From Mycolicibacterium mengxianglii (GTDB taxonomy: Bacteria > Actinomycetota > Actinomycetes > Mycobacteriales > Mycobacteriaceae), in the NCBI RefSeq assembly GCF_015710575.1, contig NZ_CP065373.1:1-64000 (forward strand): DNA of 64,000 bases. Reading direction: 5' to 3'. Shown one piece after another: positions 24,057-31,952 of the stretch; within the stretch, counting starts at the first letter, position 1, and the number at the start of each line of letters is the position of its first letter. Below the pieces are notes generated by a model that had not been told where the DNA came from, did no database searches, and was given only the letters and a program-made list of their open reading frames with translations. Made by a program: the position numbers and the translations under genes.

Positions 24057-25589
24057 TCAGTGGACGCGAACGACGATCTCGGAGTGTCCCAGTCGGATGA
24101 CGTCGCCGTCGGCCAGCTGCCATTCCTGCACCGGGGCGTTGTTCACCGTGGTGCCGTTGGTGGAATTGAGATCCGAGAGCAATGCCACCTGCCCATCCCA
24201 GCGGATCTCGAGATGCCGGCGCGAAACGCCGGTGTCGGGGAGGCGGAACTGCGCATCCTGGCCGCGGCCGATGACGTTGGCACCCTCGCGCAGCTGGTAG
24301 GTGCGCCCGCTGCCGTCGTCGAGCTGCAGGGTGACGGTGGCGCCGCCGGCGTAGCCGCCGGGTGCGGGTTGGCCGTAACCACCCTGGCCGTAGCCACCCG
24401 GGGCGGGCTGGCCGTAGTCCTGCTGCCCGTAGTCCTGCTGGCCGTAGTCGTAGTCACCGCGGGGCGGCTCGCCGTATCCGCCGCCGGGGCCCTCCGGGTA
24501 CCGACCGCCGTACTCCTGCTGACCCTGGCCGTAATCGGGAGCCGCGGGCCGTCCGTAACCCTGGCCCTGGTAGCCCTGCTCGTAGCCACCCTGATCCGGG
24601 TATCCGGGGCGTCCTTCCGGGCGGCCGTACTCGTCGTAGCCGCGGTTGGGGGCCTGCGGGCGGCCGTAATCCTGTCCGGGCGCGCCGTAGCCGCCGGGTC
24701 CCTGAGGGCCGGGGCCCGCGGGGCCCGCGGGGCCTCCGGGGACGTAGCCGCCGGGTGCGGCAGGTCCGCGGCCGTAGCCGCCGCCGGCCTCGTAGCCGCC
24801 CGAAGGCGGGCCGTAGCCGGCAGGTGGGCGCTGGTCATAAGAGGGGGCGTAACCACCCTGGTCCGGGTAGCCGCCCTGGTCGGGATAGCCGCCCTGGTCG
24901 GGGTAAGCGCCCTGGTCGGGGTAGCCGCCCTGGTCCGGGTAGCCCGGGCGCGGCGGCGGGTAGTTCGGTTCGCGAGGCGGGTATCCGCCCTGCTCCTGCG
25001 AGCGGGGGTCGGCTCCGCGGGGCTCTTCCTGCGGGCGGCCGTAGCGATCGTCGTAGTACTCGTCGCTGGGCTGCCCCTGCCCTTGGCCGCGGTAACTCGG
25101 ATTGTCGCTCATCGGTGGTACTCCTGGTTCTGCGGTAGACGCCTGGTCTGATTGTGAAGGGGCGGGCTCAGCGGTGCTTGGTTGGGGTGCGGCACTGGCG
25201 GTCACGTCATTGCTGGCGTCAGGGTTGACTACCCCGCGCGCGCGTACCTGACCCGTGTGCAGGCTCGACGACTGCGCAAAACGCACAACCACGTCACCAT
25301 ACGTTTGCCATCCTTGTTCGGCGATGTACCCGCCCAGATGCCTGGCGAAAGCATTCGCCGTGAGAACGGGATCGGCGAGCACCTTCTGGTAGTCCGAGAC
25401 ACTGAGGGTAATGACGTATTCGTTGGCGGCCAAAAGCCGTCCGCCCTGGAGGGCGCGGACTCCGTCGGCCGCTTCGCGACGCAACACGCCTTCGACCTCT
25501 TGCGGGACGATCGAGCCACCGAATACCCGGGCGAAGGCGTCGCCGACAGTGGACTCGAGCTTGCGGTCAAAACGCTGAACCAGTCCCAT
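24057..25589 (-). CDS. fhaA: FHA-domain protein FhaA
   Basis: 510 residues. The N-terminal DUF3662 domain (about 1–130) is followed by a long low-complexity Gly/Tyr/Pro/Gln-rich region (about 150–415) and a C-terminal FHA domain (about 425–510) with [15 protein letters not shown] and DLNSTNGT. FhaA binds phosphorylated MviN and controls peptidoglycan synthesis at the poles in M. tuberculosis. The ATG at 25589 is preferred over 25601 because it gives [12 protein letters not shown], close to the known N-terminus. Confidence 0.95.
   Translation of the reverse strand: MGLVQRFDRKLESTVGDAFARVFGGSIVPQEVEGVLRREAADGVRALQGGRLLAANEYVITLSVSDYQKVLADPVLTANAFARHLGGYIAEQGWQTYGDVVVRFAQSSSLHTGQVRARGVVNPDASNDVTASAAPQPSTAEPAPSQSDQASTAEPGVPPMSDNPSYRGQGQGQPSDEYYDDRYGRPQEEPRGADPRSQEQGGYPPREPNYPPPRPGYPDQGGYPDQGAYPDQGGYPDQGGYPDQGGYAPSYDQRPPAGYGPPSGGYEAGGGYGRGPAAPGGYVPGGPAGPAGPGPQGPGGYGAPGQDYGRPQAPNRGYDEYGRPEGRPGYPDQGGYEQGYQGQGYGRPAAPDYGQGQQEYGGRYPEGPGGGYGEPPRGDYDYGQQDYGQQDYGQPAPGGYGQGGYGQPAPGGYAGGATVTLQLDDGSGRTYQLREGANVIGRGQDAQFRLPDTGVSRRHLEIRWDGQVALLSDLNSTNGTTVNNAPVQEWQLADGDVIRLGHSEIVVRVH
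24856..24945 (-). repeat. Five 18-bp tandem repeats inside fhaA
   Basis: Five consecutive 18-bp units (forward-strand consensus CCCTGGTCSGGRTAGCCG) encode YPDQGG repeats in the disordered linker of FhaA. Units differ at one to three bases. In-frame gain or loss of units would change only linker length. Confidence 0.9.
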
Positions 25590-25856
25590 GTCACCGCCCA
25601 CCTGTTCCCGGCCCTACCCGAAATTGTGCACAGGCCCGACCCGCGAAACGATGCCGTGCGTGTCGCGGCTCTGCGCTTTCCTTCCTGCATGGTATCGGGC
25701 CGGGCCGCCACATCGGCACCATCCGCCCTGTGCGGGTCAGGTCAGACCAGGTCAGCCGGTTGTTGTCGCCATGTTCACACCGGTGTCGTGGCGGTAGCCT
25801 GACGGGCGCATTTGGGATCTGCGGGGGCCTCCGTGTTAGGGTTTGCCGGTTGTTTT

Positions 25857-25939
25857 GGGCGAGTGGCGGAATGGCAGACGCGCTGGCTTCAGGTGCCAGT
25901 GTCCTTCGGGACGTGGGGGTTCAAGTCCCCCTTCGCCCA
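25857..25939 (+). tRNA. leuT: tRNA-Leu (CAG)
   Basis: 83 nt with a long variable arm, as expected for leucine. Acceptor arms are GGGCGAG/TTCGCCC with one wobble. The anticodon loop TTCAGGT holds CAG at 25890–25892, and the T arm GGGGG/CCCCC has TTCAAGT. CCA is not encoded. Confidence 0.97.
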
Positions 25940-25945
25940 CAGTGA

Positions 25946-25963
25946 GCGGTTCTCGTGAACCGC
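25946..25963 (+). terminator. Hairpin directly after tRNA-Leu
   Basis: GCGGTTC-TCGT-GAACCGC forms a perfect 7-bp stem with a 4-nt loop, 7 bp downstream of the tRNA. It could act in tRNA processing or termination. Confidence 0.5.
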
Positions 25964-25969
25964 AGGCGC

Positions 25970-26010
25970 AAAGGCCACGAATTCGGAAGAGTTCGTGGCC
26001 TTTGTGTTTT
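25970..26010 (+). terminator. Intrinsic terminator after tRNA-Leu
   Basis: Arms AAAGGCCACGAA (25970–25981) and TTCGTGGCCTTT (25992–26003) give a perfect 12-bp stem, followed by TTTGTGTTTT. This is a textbook rho-independent terminator for the tRNA-Leu transcript. Confidence 0.85.
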
Positions 26011-26345
26011 GGTGGCAGGCCCGCTGTGGGACCCGTAGGGGCTAATTCATACCGACCGTCGCGTGACGGGACGTCGCCTCGATCCGCGAAGTCGATCCTC
26101 AGCGTTGTGCACCTCGTGTCGGCCGGGTCCTATATACCGTTCGGTTCAGGACGACGAGTTGAGGGGCACTCCCCGCGCGCATGGGCCGCTTCGGCGTCGT
26201 CGGCCCTCGATGTTGCCCTCGTCACCAGCGGCGGATTCCCAACGAACACGTGCGCCCCGCCAGCACAACCGAGATCGATCCCACTCAAACCCCGGGTTCA
26301 ATACGATGCCCATACACATTGCGTGGAGAGCAGCTGGGGGTCTGA
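26011..26345. other. Non-coding stretch with no recognised gene
   Basis: No frame here has convincing codon usage plus a start. The only motif I see is TATACCGTTCGGTTCA around 26133–26148 (ACCG/CGGT half-sites), which resembles TetR-type operators and could be the control region of a lost regulator gene. Confidence 0.5.
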
Positions 26346-26534
26346 GTGCGCACATGTCGGCGGTGCACGTCGGGCGTGTGCAACCACGGTCCGCAGTGCT
26401 CAACCATGTTGCGGTGGTACGACGATCCCTGCGACGGCACGTTCTGGCGTCGCTGCGAATGTGACGCCTGGTCCGAACCACCTCATGGCTACGCACCCGT
26501 CACCACCCGGCGGATAACAGATCCTGGCGGGTAG
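26346..26534 (+). CDS. Candidate small cysteine-rich protein
   Basis: A GTG-initiated 62-codon frame with seven cysteines in the first 38 residues (CRRC, GVC, QC, PC, CEC spacing) and a WYDD/FWRRCECDAW centre. G/C at third positions is frequent, as in real genes of this genome, and GGGGG precedes the start. The arrangement suggests a small metal-binding knuckle, but I recognise no family. It sits in otherwise decayed DNA, so it may be a remnant. Confidence 0.35.
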   Translation: MRTCRRCTSGVCNHGPQCSTMLRWYDDPCDGTFWRRCECDAWSEPPHGYAPVTTRRITDPGG

Positions 26535-26564
26535 CAACACAAGACTCCAGCACAACGCATGCAA

Positions 26565-26945
26565 TCACCAAGCGGGTCGCAATCGGCAGCCGGTGTAGCC
26601 CGCCACCACCAGGCTTTTGCTGTAGCCGACCTTGATGAACAGCCCGGACGGCCCGGTGAACCACACGTCATGGCTGCCGGGTTTATCACGCATGACGGCT
26701 ATATCGGTCGCCCCGAGACCTGCTGCGACTCGCTTCGCCGAGGCGGCGATTTCCGCCCAATCCTGTTCGGTGACGGAAATGTTGTCGGCGATGCGATTGG
26801 GGAGGCGCCGCCGGTCTGCTCATAGGGGGCGCTCGCAGTTACCCGTGCCGGCGTTGTCGGCGCTGTGCCACACCGCCGTGGGGATCAGCGCGGTTGCGGC
26901 GGCGGAGCTCCTCCAGCGCGACCGCCGCCTCAGCTGACGGCCCTT
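26565..26945 (-). pseudogene. Decayed LppA-like lipoprotein gene
   Basis: Reading the minus strand, pieces of one protein appear in shifting frames. At about 26940–26900 one frame reads SAEAAVALEELRRRN. A second frame ends NCERPL at a TGA near 26820, and YEQTGG lies in a third. From about 26815 down to the TGA at 26565 a frame reads LPNRIADN, then DWAEIAASAKRVAAGLGA, a KPGSHDVWF segment and AGYTGCRLR. The C-terminal pattern (pre-Asp helix, GNHD-like loop, final TGC) is typical of LppA-type mycobacterial lipoproteins. No start or lipobox remains. Confidence 0.5.
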
Positions 26946-27287
26946 CCACGTGACATCCCGTGGGGGATCAGTACGAGCACAACGAGACACGTTGTGGTGA
27001 GGGCCCTGGACGACCGGCTCGCTGGACGAAACATGTTGTGCGCCCACACTCCCGGACACTGCGAGCGAGGCGCCCACAGACCTCCACCTGCCCGATGCTG
27101 CCACGGCATACATAGCAGCAAACACCTGCACTTCGCCACTCAGCTGGGATCGAGCAGCGCCGGTATTGGTGGACAGTGCCGCGGGCTCCCGCTTGTCCAT
27201 GGGTCTGCGCTCGAATCCTGTTGAAAGCAAACGGTATTGGTAACGAGGGCACCGTGGGATTCAGGCCGCCGAGTTGTCGCGAAAGCG
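26946..27287. other. Intergenic stretch without a recognised gene
   Basis: Frames crossing this stretch are rich in Cys, Arg and Ser and have no convincing start or family resemblance. It may contain the lost 5' part of the adjacent lipoprotein remnant. Confidence 0.4.
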
Positions 27288-27644
27288 TCAGGCCCGCAGG
27301 CAGAACGGATGGCCGGCAGGGTCGCGTAAGACCCGGAAACGTTCTGGGGCGGGCTGTCGGGTCTCGGTAGTGGCCCCGAGCTGAATGGCGTGGGCCTCGG
27401 CGGCAGCGAGGTCATCGACGGCGAGGTCGAGGTGAAGCTGCTGGGACCGCTCGGGCGAGGGCCAGGTCGGCGGTTGGTACCCATCGACGTGCACCGTGCC
27501 CAGATGAATATCGCCGGCCTTCACCGCACAAAAGTTCGGCGTCTCGACCGCGACCTCGCCGTCGAGCATGGCGGCCCAGAACCGGGCCAGGGTGGCCGGG
27601 TCAGTGCATTCGAGGTTGATTGCGGTGATGCGAGCCAGGGGCAT
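27288..27644 (-). CDS. VOC-superfamily (glyoxalase/dioxygenase-like) protein
   Basis: 118 residues with the paired beta-alpha-beta-beta-beta units of the vicinal oxygen chelate fold: N-terminal ITAINLECTDPATLARFWAAML, central HLDLAVDDLAAAEAHAIQLGA and C-terminal RVLRDPAGHPFCL. This is the subgroup often annotated as glyoxalase-like or bleomycin-resistance-like; substrate is unknown. The ATG at 27644 follows a 40-bp gap from the aldo/keto reductase gene on the same strand. Confidence 0.85.
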   Translation of the reverse strand: MPLARITAINLECTDPATLARFWAAMLDGEVAVETPNFCAVKAGDIHLGTVHVDGYQPPTWPSPERSQQLHLDLAVDDLAAAEAHAIQLGATTETRQPAPERFRVLRDPAGHPFCLRA

Positions 27645-27684
27645 AGGTACTCCAAGGTCGGAAGTGTGGCGAGCGGGTGTGGGG

Positions 27685-28731
27685 TCAGGTCACCGGAACG
27701 TGCGGACCACACAGCAGGGTGCGGTCACCGTCGTAGCCGTTGCGCAACGCCGCGGCGACATCATTGTGGGGAACGCCCATTTCGACGGCGCTGACCTGAT
27801 CGAGGCGCTGGTAGTGCTGTGCGTCGATCTCGAGGTCGAAAGCTCGCAGGTATTCCTGCAGATGCGTCAGGGATCGTGGTCCGACGATCGGCACCAAGGC
27901 CGTGTGCGCCAGAGCGGCTCGGTGACGCAGCCAGGCCAAGGAGATCTGCACTGCGGTACAACCTGTTTCGCCGGCGATCGCCAGCACCTCGTCTACCACT
28001 GCGGTCTGTTGGGTGGTTTTCTCAGCGGCGGCGCCGCGAGGGCTCAACCGCCCTGTGTCGCCTTGGCGATACTTGCCGGTGAGTAGGCCACCGGCAAGTG
28101 GGGAGTACAGCAGTACCCCGAGGCCGTGGGCGTCCGCCATCGGTAACAGGTCCCGGTCGGCAGAGCGTTCGGCGAGGCTGTACTCGATCTCGATGCCGAC
28201 CGGTGGTGCCAGACCGCTCAGGTCTGCGCGTACCGCGGCACCGGCAGCCCGCCAGGCTGGAAAGTTGGACAACCCGCCGTGCAGGATCTTGCCGGCGTGG
28301 ACCAAATCGTCGAGCCCGGACAGGATTTCATCGATCGGGGTGATGCCGTCCGGGAAATGCGGCATGAACACATCAACGTAGTCGGTGTTGAGACGCCCCA
28401 GACTTGCCTCCAGGGAACGGATCATGTTCTTGCGGCTGTTACCGGTCGTCGCGGGCCGCAGGTTCTCCTGGGTCGTCCCGCTGTACTTGGTGATCACCAC
28501 GAAGTCGTCCCGATCGCGACCGAGCAGTTCTCCGAGCACCGTTTCGGACTGACCGGCTTGATAGACGTCGGAGGTGTCGAACGTCGTGCCACCGGCGGTG
28601 ACGAAGGCTTCGAACATCGCACGCGAGGCATCGCGGCCGGCGCTGGTGTCCGACGTGCCGAAGTTCGCCGTGCCCAGCGCGCACTCCGAGACTCGCAATC
28701 CGGCACGTCTGCCGAAGGTTTGGTAACGCAT
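27685..28731 (-). CDS. Aldo/keto reductase
   Basis: NADPH-dependent oxidoreductase with a TIM-barrel fold, 348 residues. The catalytic tetrad is visible: Asp in FDTSDVYQAGQSE (with Tyr), Lys in FVVITKY, and His in VFMPHFPD. The family II pattern (GTANFG near residue 20, GLSNFPAW, SPLAGGLLTGKY) fits general stress or aldehyde reductases. It is divergent from a TetR regulator across 72 bp, so that regulator probably controls it. Confidence 0.9.
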   Translation of the reverse strand: MRYQTFGRRAGLRVSECALGTANFGTSDTSAGRDASRAMFEAFVTAGGTTFDTSDVYQAGQSETVLGELLGRDRDDFVVITKYSGTTQENLRPATTGNSRKNMIRSLEASLGRLNTDYVDVFMPHFPDGITPIDEILSGLDDLVHAGKILHGGLSNFPAWRAAGAAVRADLSGLAPPVGIEIEYSLAERSADRDLLPMADAHGLGVLLYSPLAGGLLTGKYRQGDTGRLSPRGAAAEKTTQQTAVVDEVLAIAGETGCTAVQISLAWLRHRAALAHTALVPIVGPRSLTHLQEYLRAFDLEIDAQHYQRLDQVSAVEMGVPHNDVAAALRNGYDGDRTLLCGPHVPVT

Positions 28732-28734
28732 GAC

Positions 28735-28794
28735 GACTCCTCACAGGCGGTGTCCGCGGTAAGCTGCCGACGGTACCAAAAAAAGCGAGGAGTC
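28735..28794. promoter_or_regulatory. Mirrored ribosome-binding sites and divergent control region
   Basis: GACTCCTC (28735–28742) and GAGGAGTC (28787–28794) are exact inverted repeats. Each arm supplies the AGGAG Shine–Dalgarno of the gene leaving on its side. The 44 bp between, including GGTACC, must hold both promoters and any TetR operator. Confidence 0.5.
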
Positions 28795-28803
28795 ACTCTT
28801 TTT

Positions 28804-29343
28804 ATGCCCAAGGTGGATGAGTCCTACCTCAGCGCGCGTCGCCAGCAGATCGTGGACGCCGCTCGAATCCGCTTCGCCAGCCAAGGATTCGCCGGGACTT
28901 CCCTGGCCGACATCGTGGCCGAGTCCGGGCTCTCCAATGGGGCGATCTACCGGTACTTCTCCAGCAAGGACGAGATCGTCGCCGCCATCTGCGACCAGGC
29001 GGGCCAGACATTCCCGACCGAGCTGACCGCCGCGGCCATCGACGAGTTCCTCGAGCACATCCGCGCCAGGGCGCGCGACGAGGGCCATGCCCGGTTGGTC
29101 GCCCAGATCTACGCCGAGGCTGCCCTCTCCCCGCCGCTGGCGGCGCTCGTGCAGAACCAGCTGACCGCGCTACGAGATGCGGTGGCCGCCTTGCTACCTC
29201 ACCGGGAACAGGCAGACTCCATCGGAATCGCCGAGGTTTTCGTCGCCGTGTGTGTCGGATACAGCCAACAACTGGCGGTGCGCGGCGACGTGGATCCTGC
29301 GCCCTTCGCCCGCGCACTCATGGCGATCATCGGGTCGAGGTGA
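28804..29343 (+). CDS. TetR/AcrR-family transcriptional regulator
   Basis: 179 residues with an N-terminal helix-turn-helix (about 10–55; RIRFASQGFAGTSLADIVAE then GLSNGAIYRYFSSKDEIV), the standard TetR DNA-binding unit, and an all-helical ligand domain. The ATG at 28804 follows GCGAGGAG. The divergent aldo/keto reductase gene is the probable target; autoregulation is usual in the family. The ligand is unknown. Confidence 0.92.
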   Translation: MPKVDESYLSARRQQIVDAARIRFASQGFAGTSLADIVAESGLSNGAIYRYFSSKDEIVAAICDQAGQTFPTELTAAAIDEFLEHIRARARDEGHARLVAQIYAEAALSPPLAALVQNQLTALRDAVAALLPHREQADSIGIAEVFVAVCVGYSQQLAVRGDVDPAPFARALMAIIGSR

Positions 29344-29404
29344 ATGCGGTCAGCTTCGCAGTGACTGGATGCCGGGCCGACCCACCGGCAGTAGTGTCTG
29401 GTCC

Positions 29405-30136
29405 ATGTTCAGCGACGGCGCGGGTTTCGACGACCCAATGGTGGAGATCATCGCGCGCCAAGCCGCCGAAGCTGGAGAGACGGTGGCCCACTACATTCAG
29501 CGGGCAGTGGCCGCCCGCCTGGTGTCAGATATGTCGCGGCGCGCTGATCCGTCACTCGACGACCTGCAGCGCCGACTTGCCGGGCTGGGGGTCGAGGTAG
29601 CGGACAGGCTGCAGACCTCTGGTGCCGGCCACTCCGTTGTCACCGACCCGGCCCGGGTGGCGGCGGTGACCCGCACCGGGCTGCTGGACGCGCCGCACGA
29701 CCCGGCCTTCGACCGGATTGCACGCACGGCGGCTGAGGCGATGGGCACCCCGTCTGCGGCTGTAACTCTGTTGGACGGCAAGCGGATCTTCTTCCTCAGC
29801 ACGATCGGACTTCCTGCAGCGCTCGCCGCCGCCCGCGAGGTTCCGGTCGGTGCCTCGCTTGCGGCATTCGCGGTGGAGTCCGGTCACACGCTGGTCGTCG
29901 ACGACGCGAGCACGCACCCCACGCTGCAGGCCCTACCCTTCGTGCGCGACGGCATCGTGGGCGGTTACCTCGGCATCCCGTTGGTCAACACAGACGGCTA
30001 CGCCGTTGGCACCGTTGCCGTTTGGGACTCCGGGCCGCGTGCTTGGACCACCGGACACGTCGACACCTTGCACAGCTTCGCACGGATGGCGTGGGTGCGG
30101 ATCTTCGGAACACAGCCGATCTCGGGCGGGACGTGA
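29405..30136 (+). CDS. GAF-domain sensor-like protein
   Basis: 243 residues. The first 40 resemble an Arc/ribbon-helix-helix-like segment (MVEIIARQAAEAGETVAHYIQRAVAARL, beginning near residue 11). A GAF domain follows (about 90–238; RTGLLDAPHDPAFDRIARTAAEA, SAAVTLLDGKRIFF, SGHTLVVDDAS, GYLGIPLVNTDGYAVGTV). This free-standing GAF form is common near signalling genes and is usually annotated without a defined ligand. The ATG at 29405 gives the full N-terminal unit. Confidence 0.82.
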   Translation: MFSDGAGFDDPMVEIIARQAAEAGETVAHYIQRAVAARLVSDMSRRADPSLDDLQRRLAGLGVEVADRLQTSGAGHSVVTDPARVAAVTRTGLLDAPHDPAFDRIARTAAEAMGTPSAAVTLLDGKRIFFLSTIGLPAALAAAREVPVGASLAAFAVESGHTLVVDDASTHPTLQALPFVRDGIVGGYLGIPLVNTDGYAVGTVAVWDSGPRAWTTGHVDTLHSFARMAWVRIFGTQPISGGT

Positions 30137-30153
30137 CGACACTCGCGGTTTGC

Positions 30154-30183
30154 GTTTGCTCAGCAAACTTACATCGTTATGAT
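30154..30183 (+). promoter_or_regulatory. Promoter with palindromic operator before the glycosylphosphotransferase gene
   Basis: TTTGCT (30155–30160) and TATGAT (30178–30183) are separated by exactly 17 bp, a sigma-A-like promoter. GTTTGCT-C-AGCAAAC (30154–30168), a perfect 15-bp palindrome, covers the -35 element. A repressor or activator site is inferred. Confidence 0.55.
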
Positions 30184-30215
30184 GAACGCGTGCCCTCGAC
30201 GACATCCTCTTTCGT

Positions 30216-31709
30216 GTGAACAACCCTACGCACGCTGATCAGAGACAACTGGGCGTGCCCAGCGAGAGCATCCGATCGACTGCGCGGCCGACGATACCCG
30301 AACGCCTGCTTGCAGATCCGTTGCACACCACGATCACGGTCGCACTAGACGTCATCGCCGCTGCAGCGGCGCTCGCCCTGGCCCGCGCCTGGGAGGGGAC
30401 GGTGACCCCGCACCCCTACGGCGGCTGGGCGTCGGTGGCCTTCATCCCGTTGGTGGTCGTGCTGCTCGCCGGCAATTCGATGTACCGGCGGAACCTCACC
30501 CGCAACTTCCTCGACGAGTTGAACCCAGTCGAGGCGTCAATCGCGTTGGCGTCCTTGGGATTATTGATCCCAATGTTGCTGGCGACCGAAAACTACATGG
30601 TCGGCGAGTTCATCCTGCGGTGCTGGATCTGCGCGGGCGTGCTGATTCCCCTGACACGATTGGTGCGGGCGACCGTGCAGCGGTACCTGCGCCGCAAGTT
30701 CGGTGCCGGAGCCCCCACCCTGGTTGTCGGCGACGGACCCGTCGCCCACCAGCTCATGGACCACATGCGTCGACTCCCGGAATATGGACTGCGCCCCATC
30801 GGGCTGTTGGACAGCGCGACGGCGACCGCCGCCGAGGGCCTGCCCGGATTCGTGCACGTCGACGTCCCGCGGCTCGGTGCCCCCAGCGAGCTGACCGAGG
30901 TCGTCAACGCCACGGGCGCCACCGAACTCGTCATCTCGTTCTGCACCGTCCGCGACGCGGAGTTGGTCGCGATGGTGCGTGCCGCGCACAAGTTGGACAT
31001 GCGGGTGTGGGTGGTACCGCGCCTCTTCGACACCATCGGACGACGCGCCCAGGTTCAGCATCTCGGCGGTCTGCCGCTGCTGATGCTTCGCGAAGTCAAC
31101 CCGCACGGCTGGCAGTTCGCTTTCAAGCACGCCATGGACACCACGGTGGGCGCGCTGATTCTGGTGATGATCTCGCCGGTGTTCCTGACCCTTGCCCTAT
31201 TGGTGCGCCTGAGCTCCCCGGGCCCGATCTTCTTCCGACAGCAACGGATCGGCCGGGACGGAAAGCCATTCGACTGCCTGAAGTTCCGCTCGATGCGTCC
31301 CACCCTTGCCTCGGACGAACAGTTCGAGCTGCAGCAGGGCTCAGCCCCGGGCGGGGTGGAGGGCATCGATCGCCGCACCCGTGTCGGGAAGTTCATGCGC
31401 CGGACCTCTCTCGACGAGCTGCCCCAGTTGGTCAATGTCCTCAAGGGGGAGATGAGCCTCGTAGGCCCGCGGCCCGAGCGCCCCGAGTTCGTCGAACTGT
31501 TCGAGATCCAGATCCGCCGCTACGGCGAAAGGCATCGGGTCAAGGCCGGTATGACCGGTTGGGCTCAGGTACACGGTCTGCGCGGTCAGACCTCGATCGC
31601 CGACCGCGCCGAATGGGACAACTACTACATCGAGAACTGGTCGGTGTGGCTGGATGTCAAGATCCTCGCCCTGACTGTCCTCGCGGTCCTGCGGCGCAGC
31701 GAAGACTAG
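30216..31709 (+). CDS. Polyprenyl-phosphate glycosylphosphotransferase (exopolysaccharide priming enzyme)
   Basis: Transfers a sugar-1-phosphate from a nucleotide sugar to polyprenyl phosphate, the first membrane step of surface polysaccharide synthesis. The 497 residues have four to five N-terminal membrane helices (about 30–155), a Rossmann-like central domain (TLVVGDGPVAHQLMDHM), one further helix (about 312–335), and the catalytic bacterial sugar-transferase domain with KFRSM, RRTSLDELPQLVNVLKGEMS, GPRPERPEF and GMTGWAQVHGLRG. No other polysaccharide genes are next to it. The GTG at 30216 is likely; the N-terminus is not certain. Confidence 0.92.
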   Translation: MNNPTHADQRQLGVPSESIRSTARPTIPERLLADPLHTTITVALDVIAAAAALALARAWEGTVTPHPYGGWASVAFIPLVVVLLAGNSMYRRNLTRNFLDELNPVEASIALASLGLLIPMLLATENYMVGEFILRCWICAGVLIPLTRLVRATVQRYLRRKFGAGAPTLVVGDGPVAHQLMDHMRRLPEYGLRPIGLLDSATATAAEGLPGFVHVDVPRLGAPSELTEVVNATGATELVISFCTVRDAELVAMVRAAHKLDMRVWVVPRLFDTIGRRAQVQHLGGLPLLMLREVNPHGWQFAFKHAMDTTVGALILVMISPVFLTLALLVRLSSPGPIFFRQQRIGRDGKPFDCLKFRSMRPTLASDEQFELQQGSAPGGVEGIDRRTRVGKFMRRTSLDELPQLVNVLKGEMSLVGPRPERPEFVELFEIQIRRYGERHRVKAGMTGWAQVHGLRGQTSIADRAEWDNYYIENWSVWLDVKILALTVLAVLRRSED

Positions 31710-31855
31710 CCCCCTGGCGTGCGGGCAGGCCGGCAAACCGGTGCTCGGTGGTTCCAGCCGGCCACGGTGGGCCGGCCCGACTGCGGCTTGGGGGATTGCT
31801 GGGCAGTTGGCCCCGGCCTCGCGACAGGAAACCCCGATCGCCCCAGCCCGCCCAC

Positions 31856-31869
31856 TAGAACGTGTTCCA
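31856..31869. promoter_or_regulatory. KstR-type operator motif
   Basis: TAGAACGTGTTCCA fits the KstR consensus tnnAACnnGTTnnA at every specified base and lies 84 bp before the GGDEF gene start. KstR is the TetR-family repressor of mycobacterial sterol catabolism. Use by KstR here is inferred. Confidence 0.5.
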
Positions 31870-31952
31870 ATAGCGCGACATATTCTCGACGGGTTCAGCA
31901 GCCGGCGAACTGCTGGACGCGGATCGAACGCAGGGGGCAAGGGTTCCACCAG

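Noticed and set aside
24856..24945. Regular repeats considered as a CRISPR array
   Set aside because: The 18-bp units are directly adjacent, have no spacers and encode YPDQGG repeats in frame within FhaA.
25857..25939. tRNA-Leu as an active integration site
   Set aside because: No integrase gene and no duplicated 3' tRNA fragment were seen downstream within the window.
26820..27230. Minus-strand open frame of 136 codons upstream of the lipoprotein remnant
   Set aside because: Only its last few residues fit the LppA-like remnant; the rest is Ser/Arg/Val-rich with no signal peptide or family resemblance, so it is not called as a gene.
30179..30238. Leader peptide (19 codons from ATGATG) before the glycosylphosphotransferase gene
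   Set aside because: Its ATG lies inside the predicted -10 element, so it would not be on the transcript.
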